From: Pogona vitticeps | Taxonomy: Eukaryota; Chordata; Lepidosauria; Squamata; Agamidae | Assembly: GCF_051106095.1 (NCBI RefSeq) | Contig: NC_135785.1 | Location: 179,668,045 to 179,732,044, forward strand | Reading direction: 5' to 3' | DNA length: 64,000 bases | Shown here: positions 12,744-23,859 of the stretch, piece after piece | How positions within the stretch are numbered: position 1 is the first letter of the stretch | Layout of the letters: each line of letters opens with the position of its first letter | Position numbers and translations under genes: made by a program | The notes under the pieces: model-generated | What the model was told of the DNA's origin: nothing | The model's input: the letters and a program-made list of their open reading frames with translations, nothing else | Databases searched by the model: none

Positions 12744-12837
12744 TATAGACAAATTGGCCAATACACCCTGCAATTTATAGCTTCCTAGCTCAATTTTTTG
12801 TGGGTAAGGCTCAAAACCTAGCACCACCCCCTCGTAT

Positions 12838-13010
12838 ATGCCATCAAGTTATATCTGACTTCTAACAAGCTTTATAGGGTTTTCCAGACATGTGAGATAT
12901 TTACAGAATGCCATCGCTGCCAATGAGTTTTCATGGCCAAGCGGAGATTTGAACACATATTTCCTGAGTCCTAATTGGTCACCCAATCCACTACACCACA
13001 CTTGTTCCCC
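12838..13010 (-). mobile_element. tRNA-derived SINE, diverged
   Basis: Read on the minus strand, the head is gtgtggtgtagtgga with a box-B-like gttcaaatct and ggccatgaaaactcat. The tail is agtcagatataacttgat. It matches the head/tail architecture of other copies at 52.56 and 53.32 kb. It starts right beside the mariner end. Confidence 0.6.
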
Positions 13011-13124
13011 TACATTTACAATTGTACAGCAACAAATGTGAAGTATAGAGTTCTGCATTTGTTTGCATGTAGTCCAAGTCCTTGCCCCCAAAGCAAGAAT
13101 GCACAGTGCATTCTTGTTTTATAT

Positions 13125-13205
13125 TGCTCGGACTCTAAGCCACCTAGAGTAGATTCATTTGAATCTAGATGGGTGGGATAAAAGCCGAATAAATAATAAA
13201 TATAT
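13125..13205 (+). mobile_element. L2-like LINE/SINE 3' tail
   Basis: The sequence taagccacctagagtagatt ... gggtgggataaaagccgaa followed by TAAATAAT repeats is a typical end of L2-mobilised elements. Confidence 0.5.
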
Positions 13206-13362
13206 AAAGAATCTCTGGTGGATGATCATGCTACCTTTGTTTAAAAACCTCCAGCAAAGGGGAGTCTACTACCTTCCATGATAATCTTTTTCACCATGGT
13301 AAGTGGTTAGCACTTTTGAAATGCAGTAAGATCAATCCCAAGCCAATTTCCTCCCTGCAGAC

Positions 13363-13364
<2 letters not shown>

Positions 13365-13398
<34 letters not shown>
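13365..13398. repeat. Poly(A) tract of 34
   Basis: A pure A run. It may be the tail of an unclassified plus-strand retroelement or a simple expansion. Confidence 0.85.
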
Positions 13399-13402
<4 letters not shown>

Positions 13403-13467
13403 GTGTGGCCTCTGGCTCCATCTAGTAGCCAGTTCTAGTAAATACATCATGGAAATATGTATAACTA

Positions 13468-14334
13468 CAGTGGTGCCTCGACTTACAAATGTCTCGACAT
13501 AGGACCATTTCGAGTTATGACCAGCTCCAGCCGCAAAATTTTGCTTCGACTTGCAACCGGAGCTTCAAGTTACAACCAGAAAAAGGCAGGGGAAAAAGGA
13601 GGGGAATTCAGATTGCTAACCATTGGTGGCGAAGAGGCTGCTTCTTTGTAGCTCTTTCACCTCAGCAGTTAGAGATTGTGCGATTGGAGGAGGCTTCGGA
13701 CTGTCTGGCAAGGTAAGGTGCTGCTTTCTACTTTTTAAAAATTGTTCTGGATGGGTTTTGCAGCGTGATTTTGGGCTGGGTGGTGGGATTATGTTTCTAT
13801 GCTTTGATGGGTCTTGCAGGGTTTGTTTGTTTGTTTGTTTGTTTGTCCCCCCCCATTTCCGATGAGTCTTGCAGGGTTTGTTTGCTTTCTGCTTTGCTTC
13901 TCCCTCCCCCCCATTTCTGATGGGTCATGCAGGGTTTGTTTGTTCTTTGTGGGTTTTTCCTCATTTCCAATGGGTCTTGCACAGTTTGTTTCCTTTCTGC
14001 TTTGCTTTTTTCACATTTCCAAAGGGTCTTGCATGGTTTGTTTGCTTTCTGCTTTGGTTGTTGTTGTTGTGTTTTTTTTTTTTGCATTTCCAATGGGTCT
14101 TTCATGGTTTGTTTGCTTTTCTTTTTTTCCTTTCAGCCGGAATGAATTAATCACGTTTCTAATGAGTCTTGCAGTGTTTTGTTTTGGGTTTTTTTTGGGG
14201 GGGGGTTGATTTCTTTTCTTTAGCTGGAATGGATTAATTGCATTGTTGTGTGCTACATTCATGTGTAAGTTCATGAAATTATTGGTAAAAGTTTATGGTA
14301 AATGTCAATGTGTTGTAAAGTGGAGGCACCGCTG
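13468..14334 (+). mobile_element. Tigger/pogo-type MITE, family C, with internal minisatellite
   Basis: CAGTGGTGCCTCGACTTA starts the element and a complementary GGAGGCACCGCTG ends it. TA duplications lie at 13466-13467 and 14335-14336. Subterminal blocks repeat in inverted form (cttgcaaccggagcttcaag and gcaaaattttgcttcgactt). From about 13800 to 14200 there is a degenerate tandem array of a roughly 55-65 bp unit beginning atgggtcttgcagggtttg. Its 83% T/G composition leaves long accidental open frames. A reverse-oriented homologue lies at 43399-44238. Part of the interior (13708-13800) is shared with the unrelated MITE at 26692. Confidence 0.88.
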
Positions 14335-14437
14335 TAAATATTTCTGGTTTGTTTGTTTTTTTAATTTAGGATTTTCAGACAGCAGATAAATAAGTGGATA
14401 CTAATCCTGCAGATTGGGGGTGTGTGTGTCATACTAT

Positions 14438-15223
14438 CTGCATATCTGCAGATATGCAGATGATACCACTCTGATGGCAGAAAGTGAGGAGGAACTAAAG
14501 AACCTTGTAATGAGGGTGAAAGAGGAGAGTGCAAAAAACGGTCTGAAACTCAACATCAAAAAAACTAAGATCATGGCCACTGGCCCCATCACCTCCTGCG
14601 AAATAGAAGGGGAAGATATGGAGGCAGTGACAAATTTTACTTTCTTGGGCTCCATAATCACTGCAGATGGAGACAGCAGCCACAAAATTAAAAGACGCCT
14701 GCTTCTTGGGAGGAAAGTGATGAAAAACCTTGACAGCATCTTAAAAAGCAGAGATATCACCTTGCCAACAAAAGTCCGAATAGTCAAAGCTATGGTTTTC
14801 CCTGTAGTGATGTATGGAAGTGAGAGCTAGACCATAAAGAAAGCTGACTGCCATAGAATTGATGTCTTTGAATTGTGGTGCTGGAGGAGACTCTTGAGAG
14901 TCTCCTGGACTGCAAAGAGAACAAACCTATCAATTGTAAAGGAAATCAACCCCGAGTGCTCACTGGAAGGACAGATCCTGAAGCTGAAGCTCCAATACTT
15001 TGGCCATCTCATGAGAAGAGAGGACTCCCTGGAAAAGACCTTGATGTTGGGAAAATGTGAAGGCAAGAGAAGAAGGGGACGACCGAGGACGAGATGGTTG
15101 GACAGTGTCATCGAGGCAACCAACATGAATCTGACACAACTCCGGGAGGCAGTGGAAGATAGAAGGGCCTGGCGTGCTCTGGTCCATGGGGTCACGAAGA
15201 GTCGGACACGACTAAACGACTAA
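14438..15223 (+). pseudogene. C-terminal part of Bov-B reverse transcriptase protein
   Basis: The frame opens at the truncation as LHICRYADDTTLMAES (YADD at 14453-14464, the RT catalytic box C). It continues through LKLNIKKTKIMATGPI and NFTFLGSIIT to MYGSES. One TAG at 14828-14830 replaces the Trp codon expected by family comparison. The same frame resumes as TIKKADCHRI, FELWCWRRLLRVSWTAK, KEINPECSLEG, LQYFGHLMRRED and GKRRRGRPRTRW to VTKSRTRLND and stop. Apart from that single nonsense codon the frame is open for about 260 codons. It lacks the endonuclease and most of the RT, so it cannot be functional. Confidence 0.9.
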
Positions 15224-15225
15224 AC
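14438..15225 (+). mobile_element. Bov-B (RTE clade) LINE, 5' truncated
   Basis: It is flanked by a perfect 12-bp target duplication, GTGTCATACTAT (14426-14437 and 15226-15237). It ends in the Bov-B signature gagtcggacacgactaaacg. Only the last 788 bp are present, starting just before the reverse-transcriptase YADD box, which is normal for target-primed reverse transcription. Bov-B is known to be abundant in squamates and repeatedly horizontally transferred. The intact duplication suggests a fairly recent insertion. Confidence 0.93.
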
Positions 15226-15237
15226 GTGTCATACTAT

Positions 15238-16460
15238 ATGCTTTAAAACATCATGTGTTATTGAATTATGTTATCTTAATATTGGTAATGCACCAAGGTA
15301 TCAGACAGATGCTTCGCTACCAAAAAGATTATAAGCAGACTAATAAATCAGTTTTTCACTCAGTCCCAAATACTTCATACTGTATATTTATGGCTTGTGT
15401 GACATCACTTTCTGAATGGTAGTGAGTACAATAGAGTAGTAGACCATTTTGACTGCTGCCATTGGTGTTGTCAACATTCAGGCTGCCATTTGCTATAGAA
15501 AGCTTGGCATCCTTTTTCCTGCTGGGAACCCAGGTACAAAAGAGTAATGTGTAGCAATATTGGGCTATTGCCTGACTTTTTTAATCATGTGGACAGAAGC
15601 AGAATATCCCACATTCATAAACAAGAGGCTTATTTGAAGAATTGAATAACTTTATACGGCTAGGAATACTCTGAATTTACAAAAAAAAAATGAATATATC
15701 TCATCATATGAAAAATAATGGCAACAGAGGCAAGAAGGGGTTAAAATAAAGATAGTGATGTATAAAATTCCTCACCTTTCCTTTTTGTTCAGAGTGTAGG
15801 ATAACCATCAGGAACTCTGTGTGTCAGAAGTGTTTGCGTATCTCCTCCCAGGTGAGTTGAGGACAAAACGGAAAGTGAAATAACAGCATCACTTTGAGAA
15901 TAACCCAACACCACCTTTATCAAAACGTTCAGTCAGAGAGAGGATGTTTATTGGCAAATCTTCTGGAGACGAAAGAATCCAGTGATAAAATGTGAACCAT
16001 TTATCTTCTCAGCTCTTCTAACATCCTGAGCATGTTGCTAGGCCAGATGTAGCTTCTATGCCTTTTGTTAGCGTGACGCTTGCCAAGAATAAGTTTTAGC
16101 ACCATGTTGGGTGCAGATGGACTCCCATTATTACTATCAAGGCTATAAATGTGTTGCTTGGTTTCTTTTTTGGGGGGCGTTCATTTTTTTTTTGTAGTCA
16201 TACAATTTTTGTGTGTGTGAACCAAACTGAGAGTAGAGATGCAAAGAATAATGACTAAATCTCTTGTTCTTGTCTATCTCAGCCCATGGAGACTGTATCA
16301 GAATCACTAGCCCTAGAAAGTTTTCTGGTGCAAAAATAAAAAATAAAAAATCTTTTTCTCCTTGTCAAGGTTTACGCATTTGGTGCAAAATGTGTCTGAA
16401 CAAAACTTGTCACTTTTTGTTTCTGAAGCACAGCAAAGATGCACAGCAAATACGGAAGTA
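15238..16460. other. No gene or classified repeat seen
   Basis: AT-rich non-coding sequence. No exon, RNA gene or terminal repeat was recognised. Confidence 0.4.
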
Positions 16461-16466
16461 CTTGCT

Positions 16467-16608
16467 CAGTGGTTGTTGCCAACCTTGAGTAAAACCAGGT
16501 GTTTTTGGACTGACGCTCTCAAAAATCCCAGCCAGCACAGCTGCTGGTGAAGGCTATTAGGAGAGGCAGCCCAAGAATACCTGGGTTACCAAAGGCTGGG
16601 AACCACTG
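16467..16608. mobile_element. hAT-type MITE
   Basis: The ends CAGTGGTTGTTGCCAACCTT and AAGGCTGGGAACCACTG are imperfect inverted repeats of the hAT type. The interior has ttggactgacgctctcaaaa and ccagccagcacagctgctgg, as in common vertebrate hAT MITEs. The flanking octamers TACTTGCT and GACTAGCT match at 6 of 8 positions, consistent with an aged 8-bp target duplication. Confidence 0.75.
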
Positions 16609-16834
16609 GACTAGCTGATTGATCCATGCTTCTGATTTTTAGAAGTCCATGCAACAGCTATTATGGGTTTTCATTGTACAATTGGTCAAAAATCCATTCC
16701 CACAAATTCAGACATTCTCAAGACTGAAAGAGAAAATTTCACCCTCTCACGAATGAGGAGAGAGAAAATCTTGACATCCCTAACTTAGAGCAAAGTGACA
16801 AAAATAGATTAAAAATGAAAGCCATCTGTAAATT

Positions 16835-17010
16835 TTAGGATTAGAGACTCATGCTCCATTGCTGGAGGTTTTCGAGAAAAAATTGGATAGCTATCTCTCC
16901 GGGATGGTATGAGGTCCAGGAAGGTATGAGGTTTCCTGCCTTAGGCAGGGGGGTTGGACTAGAAGACCTTTAAGGTCCCTTCCAACCTTACGACAATTCT
17001 ATGATTTTTA
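16835..17010 (+). mobile_element. CR1 LINE 3' end
   Basis: ttggatagctatctctccgg, ttggactagaagacctttaa, ggtcccttccaacc and the terminal attctatgatttt are the standard CR1 3' region. It is 5' truncated. Confidence 0.88.
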
Positions 17011-17394
17011 TCTCTTCCTCCAATTCTGTGATTTCATCCTCAGTTTTCATTGGTGACAGCTTGTCAGATCATAGCAGAACTGTTGCGTCATTTACCTCAT
17101 ATTTCAAGTATATTTTCCTCATGGTCATGCTACAGTACTTGCACAGGAAACTGGTGCTAGGCTACCTGGGGAACATACCACAGACATTCTGAGAAAGGCT
17201 TTCTAACTTTATAGCCAAAATGCAGCAACACTTCTTGACAACCTAAAAGCAGCCCAACTGCCAAAAGTGTGACTCAGCCCCTCAGTCCCCGAGGCAGTGG
17301 AGTAGAGGAGATAGGAGGGTAGCCAAGCACCATACAAAGCAGGGGCAGGATCTATTCTTGATCATCTCAGAGTGATGGACTCAGATTACAGGAA

Positions 17395-18116
17395 GCCAGA
17401 TTTGGACTGCATCTCAGGGAAAACGTCTTAACTGTTAGAGCAGTACAGTGGTGCCTTAATTTACGAACTTAATCTGTCCCAGATGTTCATAAGTCAAAAA
17501 GTTTGTAAGTCAAATCAGCATTTCCCATAGGAATGCACTGAAAACCGATTAATCCATTCTGGCTGTTTTTTTGTTCGTATGTAGAGGCACCATTTGTAAG
17601 TCAAAATCGGTTAATCCATCCTCTACCACTAGGGGGAGATTTTTTTAACTTGAGATGACTTAGGTTTTTAAAAAGGGCAGGAAAGGAGGGAGGGAGCGAA
17701 CGAACACCTTTTAAACAGAACACCTTTAAAACCAAGCAGCTTCAAACCAAACCCAACACCTTTTAAACCAGTTTTTACATTTTAAAATTACAGTACCAGG
17801 CAGTCCAAAGCCCATTTCCTGCTTTCCCCATGTTTTTGTTCATAAATCAAAGCTCCGTTCACAAGTCAAAGCAAAATTTTGTGAATGGAGCTGTTCTTAA
17901 AATGTTCGTACGTCGGGGAGTTCGTAAGTCAAGGCACCACTGTACAACAATGGAACCAATTATCTTGGCAGGTGGTGAGCCTTAAAGAGAAAATTGGAAA
18001 ACCATTCCTCAGATCTTCTTTGATTTGGATTTGGATTTTTGCTTTGAGCAAGGTGTTTGACTCAATGGCTTTTAGGCCCCGTCCAACCCAATTGTTCCAT
18101 GATTCTATGAAATTGT
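17395..18116 (+). mobile_element. CR1 LINE 3' end split by a Tigger MITE
   Basis: aacgtcttaactgttagagc continues after the 497-bp insertion as caacaatggaaccaatt, then ggtggtgagccttaaagaga, and ends ttccatgattctatga. A related uninterrupted CR1 at 57.83-58.03 kb has the same order, which proves the split. Only the 3' few hundred bases of CR1 are present. Confidence 0.88.
17446..17942. mobile_element. Tigger MITE, family B, inserted in CR1
   Basis: CAGTGGTGCCTTAATTTACG opens it and TCAAGGCACCACTG closes it. TA lies at 17444-17445 and 17943-17944. The interior follows the left end of the Tigger at 62404: tttcccataggaatgca, tctaccactagggggagatt, aacagaacacctttaaaacc. It is therefore an internally deleted derivative of a Tigger of that lineage. 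It is non-coding. Confidence 0.9.
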
Positions 18117-20056
18117 GAAAGAAGACTGCTATTGCTACTGGAAGATCCCTGTGCAAGTGAAGGATGTTCAGAGGCAGTATGAGGGGGCTTTGCTTCAGCT
18201 ACATTTATTAATCAGGACAAAGTAACCATAGTACAGTGGTGCATGGTGCATTATACAGCTGTATTTGCTACACTCATGTGGAGAAGCAATTATACAATTT
18301 GCAATAAATTATATATTTAAAAGAAACACCTCCTTGTCCCACCTGTCTAAAAATGACAGTATTCCAGATCAGCTCAGGCCTTCGGGTGGATTCTCAGCAC
18401 TCCTGTCGACTAGTAGCCGCATGAAATTAAATTCTTATTTAATGTCAATCCACTGAAAAACACCATTTGTCAATAGACCCATAAAAAGCACTGCAGACGA
18501 TGACAGAGCTAGAAATTGGGGGGGGGGGACAAATCTTTGCTGCACCTGCTGCTTTTCTAAGATAGCTTACGTAAATATAACTGAAAACGAGGCATATCAG
18601 TGTTTCAGGCAGGATTATTTATTGATATATTCCTATTTAAGTCAACAAGCTCAGTCAATCCAAAGTGAAACAGACGTCCCATAGGCTTACCAAATCTTCT
18701 GATTTTTAGGACATTAAAGCACGCTTGCATGATTTTAATCCACCACATATTTCAGGACTGTTGGGAAATGTTTTTTCCCCCTAAGAAGTGATATAAAGGA
18801 AACATGATAGGCGGTGGCCAACCTATTTACATTTTCTAGAACCCATTGCATAAATGTACGGTATATTTACGCACCCAAATATAATCAGTATCAGAATGAG
18901 CCTCTTCATTCGCTGTAGCTTTGCTCAGGGCTCTTGGAAGGTGGTTCTTCTTCATCTGAGAATATTGACATGGCTCCAAGTAGCCTGTCTGTTTCAGTCA
19001 GGTATAGAGAGGAAACCAACAGATATGGGCCAGTCTCGGAGTCCTGTATTGTAGGGGAACCAGTTGCCCCTTTTGTGGAAAAAAAATCCTTGAATTTCTT
19101 TGTTTACCCTTAATTGGCTGCATAGTAAAATGTCCCACATGGCAGAGGAGGAAGAGGAGGGGATACTCTTAACACCAAGGTCTCTGGGATGCCTGCTCCA
19201 TTTTGCCTTTGTCTCATCCTTATATGGCCAGCATATTCTGAAATATTTCAGAAAGTGGATGCATGTCCTTGTTCTAACCTGTTCATTTCATGATAGATTT
19301 TCTCCACATTTTAAGTATCAGGTAATCAGCAATGAATAATATATCCAATACTTTTGCAACTGTATATTTCCATGTCCAAGGAAAAGAGAATACCATCTCT
19401 TTCCACAACTTTGGCCATTAATTATCAGTTTAATGGAAATTAATTAAATTATTGTTCCTATATTGATCATGAGTTAAATATTCAACCTGTTTTGGATGAA
19501 GTTGCATGTACTCTTAAGAATCAGATGCTTGGTAATATTTCTGTACCCATCTTTGCCATTTGAGTCACAGATGGTCGCTAAGAGTGCTTTGTACCATGCT
19601 AGGCTCCACCAACTGTATCCCTTCATGGAGAATTCAGACATAGTGTACCCAGTGTTGTTTATGCCTTAGCAACATCCAGACAGAATTGTGATGAGATGGG
19701 TTTTTAAGTTAAAATCTTTTAAAGGCATATGGGTTTTGTAATTAAGAAATAAGCCAGAGAGGTTCCATTTTGTTTCTTTGTATATAATATCTGTGCTATG
19801 CTGACAAGTTGTTTTCTAGGCGAGCAGAGAGCATGTTATTCTGAAGGCCTGAGAAGGACTCTGTGTGATAAGATAGATGGAATTTGTTGTGACTCTTTGA
19901 GACACCACCGTAACCCAAATAACATCTGGTGTGTATGAGAAAGAATTCATGTGATGTAACAGGACTGTTTGCCTAGTAACGAACTCTGATTGGATGACAT
20001 CGTGGGAAGGTGCATTAGGCCCTTGCCAGTTACTCTTGAAAAAGGAACTTTTTACC

Positions 20057-20490
20057 TATGGACTTTGTCTTTCCAAGACCGACCTTTCAGTGTATCGTGA
20101 CCTGTACTTCAGCCATATGGGACTTACCCTGATGTCTTGAGAGAGAGTTTGGTGGCCTACCTACATGGACTGGTTTCTATGCTTTGCTGGATTACTTTTG
20201 GACTTATGGGATTTTCCTAAGGATTGTGCATGAACTATTTCCTATGGACTGTTACCTATGAAATATTCTTTATGGACTTCTTTTCTTGGAATACTCCATA
20301 TGGACTATGCTCTTGTAATTTTGTAAGGACTATGGTATATTTACTGGATTTTACTTTTCTAAGGACTATGGGACATATAATGGATTTTTACTTTTGTTTA
20401 GGGATTTTTATTCTATAGTATCACTGAGGACTATAGCCTTGTTATAACCAACTTGGATTATTTTGTTTACTAATGATTTCCTGGACTGGA
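20057..20490 (+). repeat. Degenerate array of TATGGACT-like units
   Basis: Close variants of (T/A)(A/T)TGGACT or GGACTATGG occur near 20057, 20163, 20199, 20243, 20271, 20299, 20325, 20362 and 20427, mostly 25-45 bp apart, in T-rich spacers. This looks like a decayed minisatellite or a repetitive LTR or UTR segment. Its class is unknown. Confidence 0.45.
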
Positions 20491-21989
20491 ATTGTTTTTA
20501 TTCATTTTAATGGCTTATTTGCTTTTTGAATATTTTTCTATTTTTCATGTTTTCTTTGCCTCACTACATCTGTGTAACTAAACAGCACAATGCTAGATTA
20601 TTTGTTTTGGTTTAATTTGGCTTTGAATATCTAGTAACATGCTTTTTCTTTAATAAAATAAAGATTATAAAACTCATTTGGTTTCCTGAACAGTACACTT
20701 GTCATAGGGTCATCTGAGAGTGCTGCCTCGGCCTAGCTTACTTAGAGTCCTGTCAGTGGTGCAAGTTAAGTCTAAGGACTACAAAGCCCACTTGACCTTT
20801 TCACAATAATATCTGAGAGTACCAGGGTGTTCTTATGTGGGCAGACTTGTGAGAAGGAGTGTTGTAGCATGGCTGGCTGAATTGGACTCTTTCAGCTCAT
20901 TTTAGCATGTGCAAACTCCTGATTGCTCTCTGTCCAAGCGTACACGTGTGTTTTCGAACCCGTGTCCGTCACAAGAATTACTGCAATACTTCTTATATGT
21001 TGTGTTGCTTTTGGAATGGGTTCGCAGCTGATACAGATTCTTGATACAGAATGTGGCTGTCAAGAGTCGTGACTGGATCATATTAAACACTGTAATATCT
21101 TCACTTATTACCACAGAGGACACTCATTGCCAGTCATTCAACAGATGACATTTGGTTTCTGGGTGCCGTCCAAGGTGATAAGCCATACTTTTACATCCCT
21201 ACATGCAAACTGGGACTCCAAGTTTTCGAAGTCCTTCTCTTCCCAGATACAAATATTGGGATGCTTACATTGACACTGGAGGTTTTTAACTGCCCTTTCT
21301 ATGACTGGATGTATGAGGAAGTATGCAGAACAAGGTCTTCAGGGGTCTGGCATTGTAGATATATAATAATCTCCAAAGAATGGACAATCTAGCACCACAG
21401 CAAGCATATACGAACTACTTTCAACAGTCTTCTCACAAACTCTGAAGCTTCATATATGACTAAAGATCATCTCAGAAGCTGTGTCTGATCCCTAGCATCC
21501 CCATCATTTAAGAAGATGGCTTAGAGTATGAGTGTGTGGCCAGAGCAGCCAAAGAACTCTGGTTATGCAAGGCTAAACTAGTGACGCCCAATCCAACCTC
21601 TAACCAAATGCACTCATAGAAAATTAAGTGATGCTTCTCAGGTAGCCACTCTTTCCATTGCCCTTTCCTTGGGAATGAGCACCCATGCCCTGTAGTAGGG
21701 TTTGTAGTACTTGTTAGGACTGTAGCTTAAAACTGGTCTCTACTGCTCACAGAACCAACAACACTACACAACGTGCATGCCTCACATTGGCCTTTCCGAC
21801 AGAAAGATAAGAGGGTGCTTTAAAATGAATCATCATCTTTGGCCCATCTATCCAAGTATTATCAACACTAATGAGCAGTGGCTCTTCAGAGCTTCAAACA
21901 GGATTATTTTCTAGTTCCAACTATAGATCTAATATTTCATGGTTGTTTCCTATCTAAGTATTTCGTATCATTTATGTGATTTTTAATGT

Positions 21990-22062
21990 ATTGTGAACTA
22001 CCCAGAGTGTGTGTTTACTGTGAGGCACTATACAAATTGAAATAAAAATAAATAAATAAATA
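21990..22062 (+). mobile_element. L2-like 3' tail
   Basis: tgaactacccagagtgtgtg ... gaggcactatacaaattgaa followed by AATAAATAAA repeats matches L2-type ends. Confidence 0.5.
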
Positions 22063-22518
22063 TTAACTGGGCATTATCCTGATTCCAAAAATAGATGGTA
22101 TGGAATGTGTTTGCTGACTTTGGCTCTACTGGGAAAGGCCAGCGAAAGACGAGTTTCCCCGGAGGGGAGAGGGGCTGGGAGCAGGAATCTGCCATTTTGT
22201 TTTATCATTTCATGAACAAAACCAGCTAACAGTCGTAAATTACATCCCTTTACAGTGCAGAAAATCTATGGCTTTTCAATGGACTAGGGTGGTAAGACTT
22301 ATGCTAATGCGGTTTTGTAATGACGTTGTTTGTAATTTTTTAAAATCATTTGTTCAGTTTTTTCATATTTAATCTTTCAATTCTGGGCCTCAAGAAAACT
22401 CGCATAAAACTGACCATACTCAAACCTAAATTGTTTCACTAGGTGTGATGTAAGTCTTATTTTTGTGATCCCCACCAATATACCTGCACTACATGAAGGT
22501 TTCAGGGCTATTCTTTCC

Positions 22519-22519
<1 letters not shown>

Positions 22520-22557
<38 letters not shown>

Positions 22558-22585
22558 CGTCGTCGTCGTCGTCGTCGTCGTCGTT
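22520..22585. repeat. (GTT)12(GTC)9 compound trinucleotide repeat
   Basis: GTT units run from 22520 to 22555 and switch cleanly to GTC units at 22556-22582, creating nine CpG sites in AT-rich surroundings. Confidence 0.92.
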
Positions 22586-22589
22586 TTAA

Positions 22590-23855
22590 GTTAAGACCAC
22601 TTCCATTGTTAGCAGAATAGAGAAATCTTATAAATTGTGAGGTTTATCAACAGGATTTCTACCTACGTTCTACCTATGCTCTCGTTGCCCCTATCCCTCA
22701 AACTGTTTGCATAACAGATCTCCTGCCATAAGAGCAGAAAACAAAATGGTGTCACTCAGAATCATAACGTTTACCTGTGTTTTTACTTCCAATCCATTAT
22801 AAGCACAAGGTAGACTGAATGGGATTTTTTTTATAAGTTTGCAGGACTTAATGGTAAAAAAAGAGGGCAGGCCATGAGACCAGCTGTACAGATCATAAAA
22901 GCACCAGCCCAATCTTGAATAGGATTTGTGGGGGTTGCTTCACGTGGTGGGTAGGTGCAGAAATGTCATAATCCTGCAACAGTTGGTATCGATTAGTTGA
23001 TTGATAACATGCATTTATAACTTCTGAGCCCATGAGGGCCATGAAAGTGATGTATAAGAAAAAGATAAGAATGCTGCTCATTATTAGATAAATAAAACTT
23101 TTTAAAACCCAATTTTTAAATGGAAAAAAAATATTTAACCCAACATTCTTTAAAGCAGATCAGGCTTTTTGTCCTGGTTCTGCGAGCCATGTATAGTCTG
23201 TGAGTTCATCCTCTCTCGTTTTTCTTATGTACTAATTCCTGGCAGCAATGTCTCTCACTGTGCTTGCCAAGCAGTATTTCTCAAAATATCTCCCCTGCAG
23301 TTCTTCTCTCCAGTTTAGTAAGCTATGGAAATTGACAGTAGCATGAAGATAGGACCCCCATTTTACGTATTTGCCTGAGTTTTGCCTGGACTTTAAAGAT
23401 TCCACTGATACCCTGTGATCCCTTCCTTTTGCCTGGCTTCTGTACTTTCACTTTTATCTTAAGTATGTCTCTACAGCTCACAGAACCAGAAATATAAAGC
23501 AAAACATGCCGTCACTGCTTCAGCCAATTGTTTTACAAGAAACAAGCTTTCTGAATGATTAGCCAATGAGTGAAGCCATCTACAGTTTATCAAGAACTTA
23601 GAGATATAAAATGCAAAACTGATGAATGTATGCCACAATTGTGGGTATATGTAGCCCATGATAGTACTGGAATGTTTGGATTTTTGGAATCCAAATCCCT
23701 TAAATCTCCATTCTGGGTGACACCTATGTAAGAAGGGAGCAAATGCCAAAGAAGAAGAAGAAGAAATGCATTGTAAGGAAGATTCAACATCCCTTAGAGA
23801 TAAGCTGCTCTTCGCATAGGTAACTGATGAGATGCGAGAAATTGTAACCAATGCA
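22590..23855. other. No gene or classified repeat seen
   Basis: AT-rich, with short frames on both strands. Nothing recognisable. Confidence 0.4.
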
Positions 23856-23859
23856 TATA

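Larger units (their letters stand above)
10576..12834 (-). mobile_element. Tc1/mariner-superfamily mariner element carrying nested insertions
   Basis: The ends are CGAGGGGGTGCT at 10576 and the complementary CGAGGGGGTGGTGCT at 12834, each followed by TTGAGCC within about 30 bp. TA flanks both ends (10574-10575, 12835-12836), the normal mariner target duplication. The span is 2259 bp. Removing the 446-bp LTR with its 5-bp duplication and the 492-bp MITE with its TA leaves about 1.31 kb, the normal size of a full mariner. It contains a minus-strand transposase with the DD34D signature. It is a dead but structurally complete copy. Confidence 0.92.
18120..22515. other. Long stretch without recognised gene
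   Basis: AT-rich, no convincing exon. It contains the TATGGACT-type degenerate array at 20.06-20.49 kb and an L2-like tail at 21.99-22.06 kb, listed separately. The sequence from about 19.8 to 20.7 kb ends in a run of polyadenylation signals and may be an unclassified repeat. Confidence 0.4.

Noticed and set aside
13797-14209. Overlapping open frames of 72-131 codons
   Set aside because: They lie wholly inside the minisatellite of a non-coding MITE. The same is true of the frames at 43460-44165.
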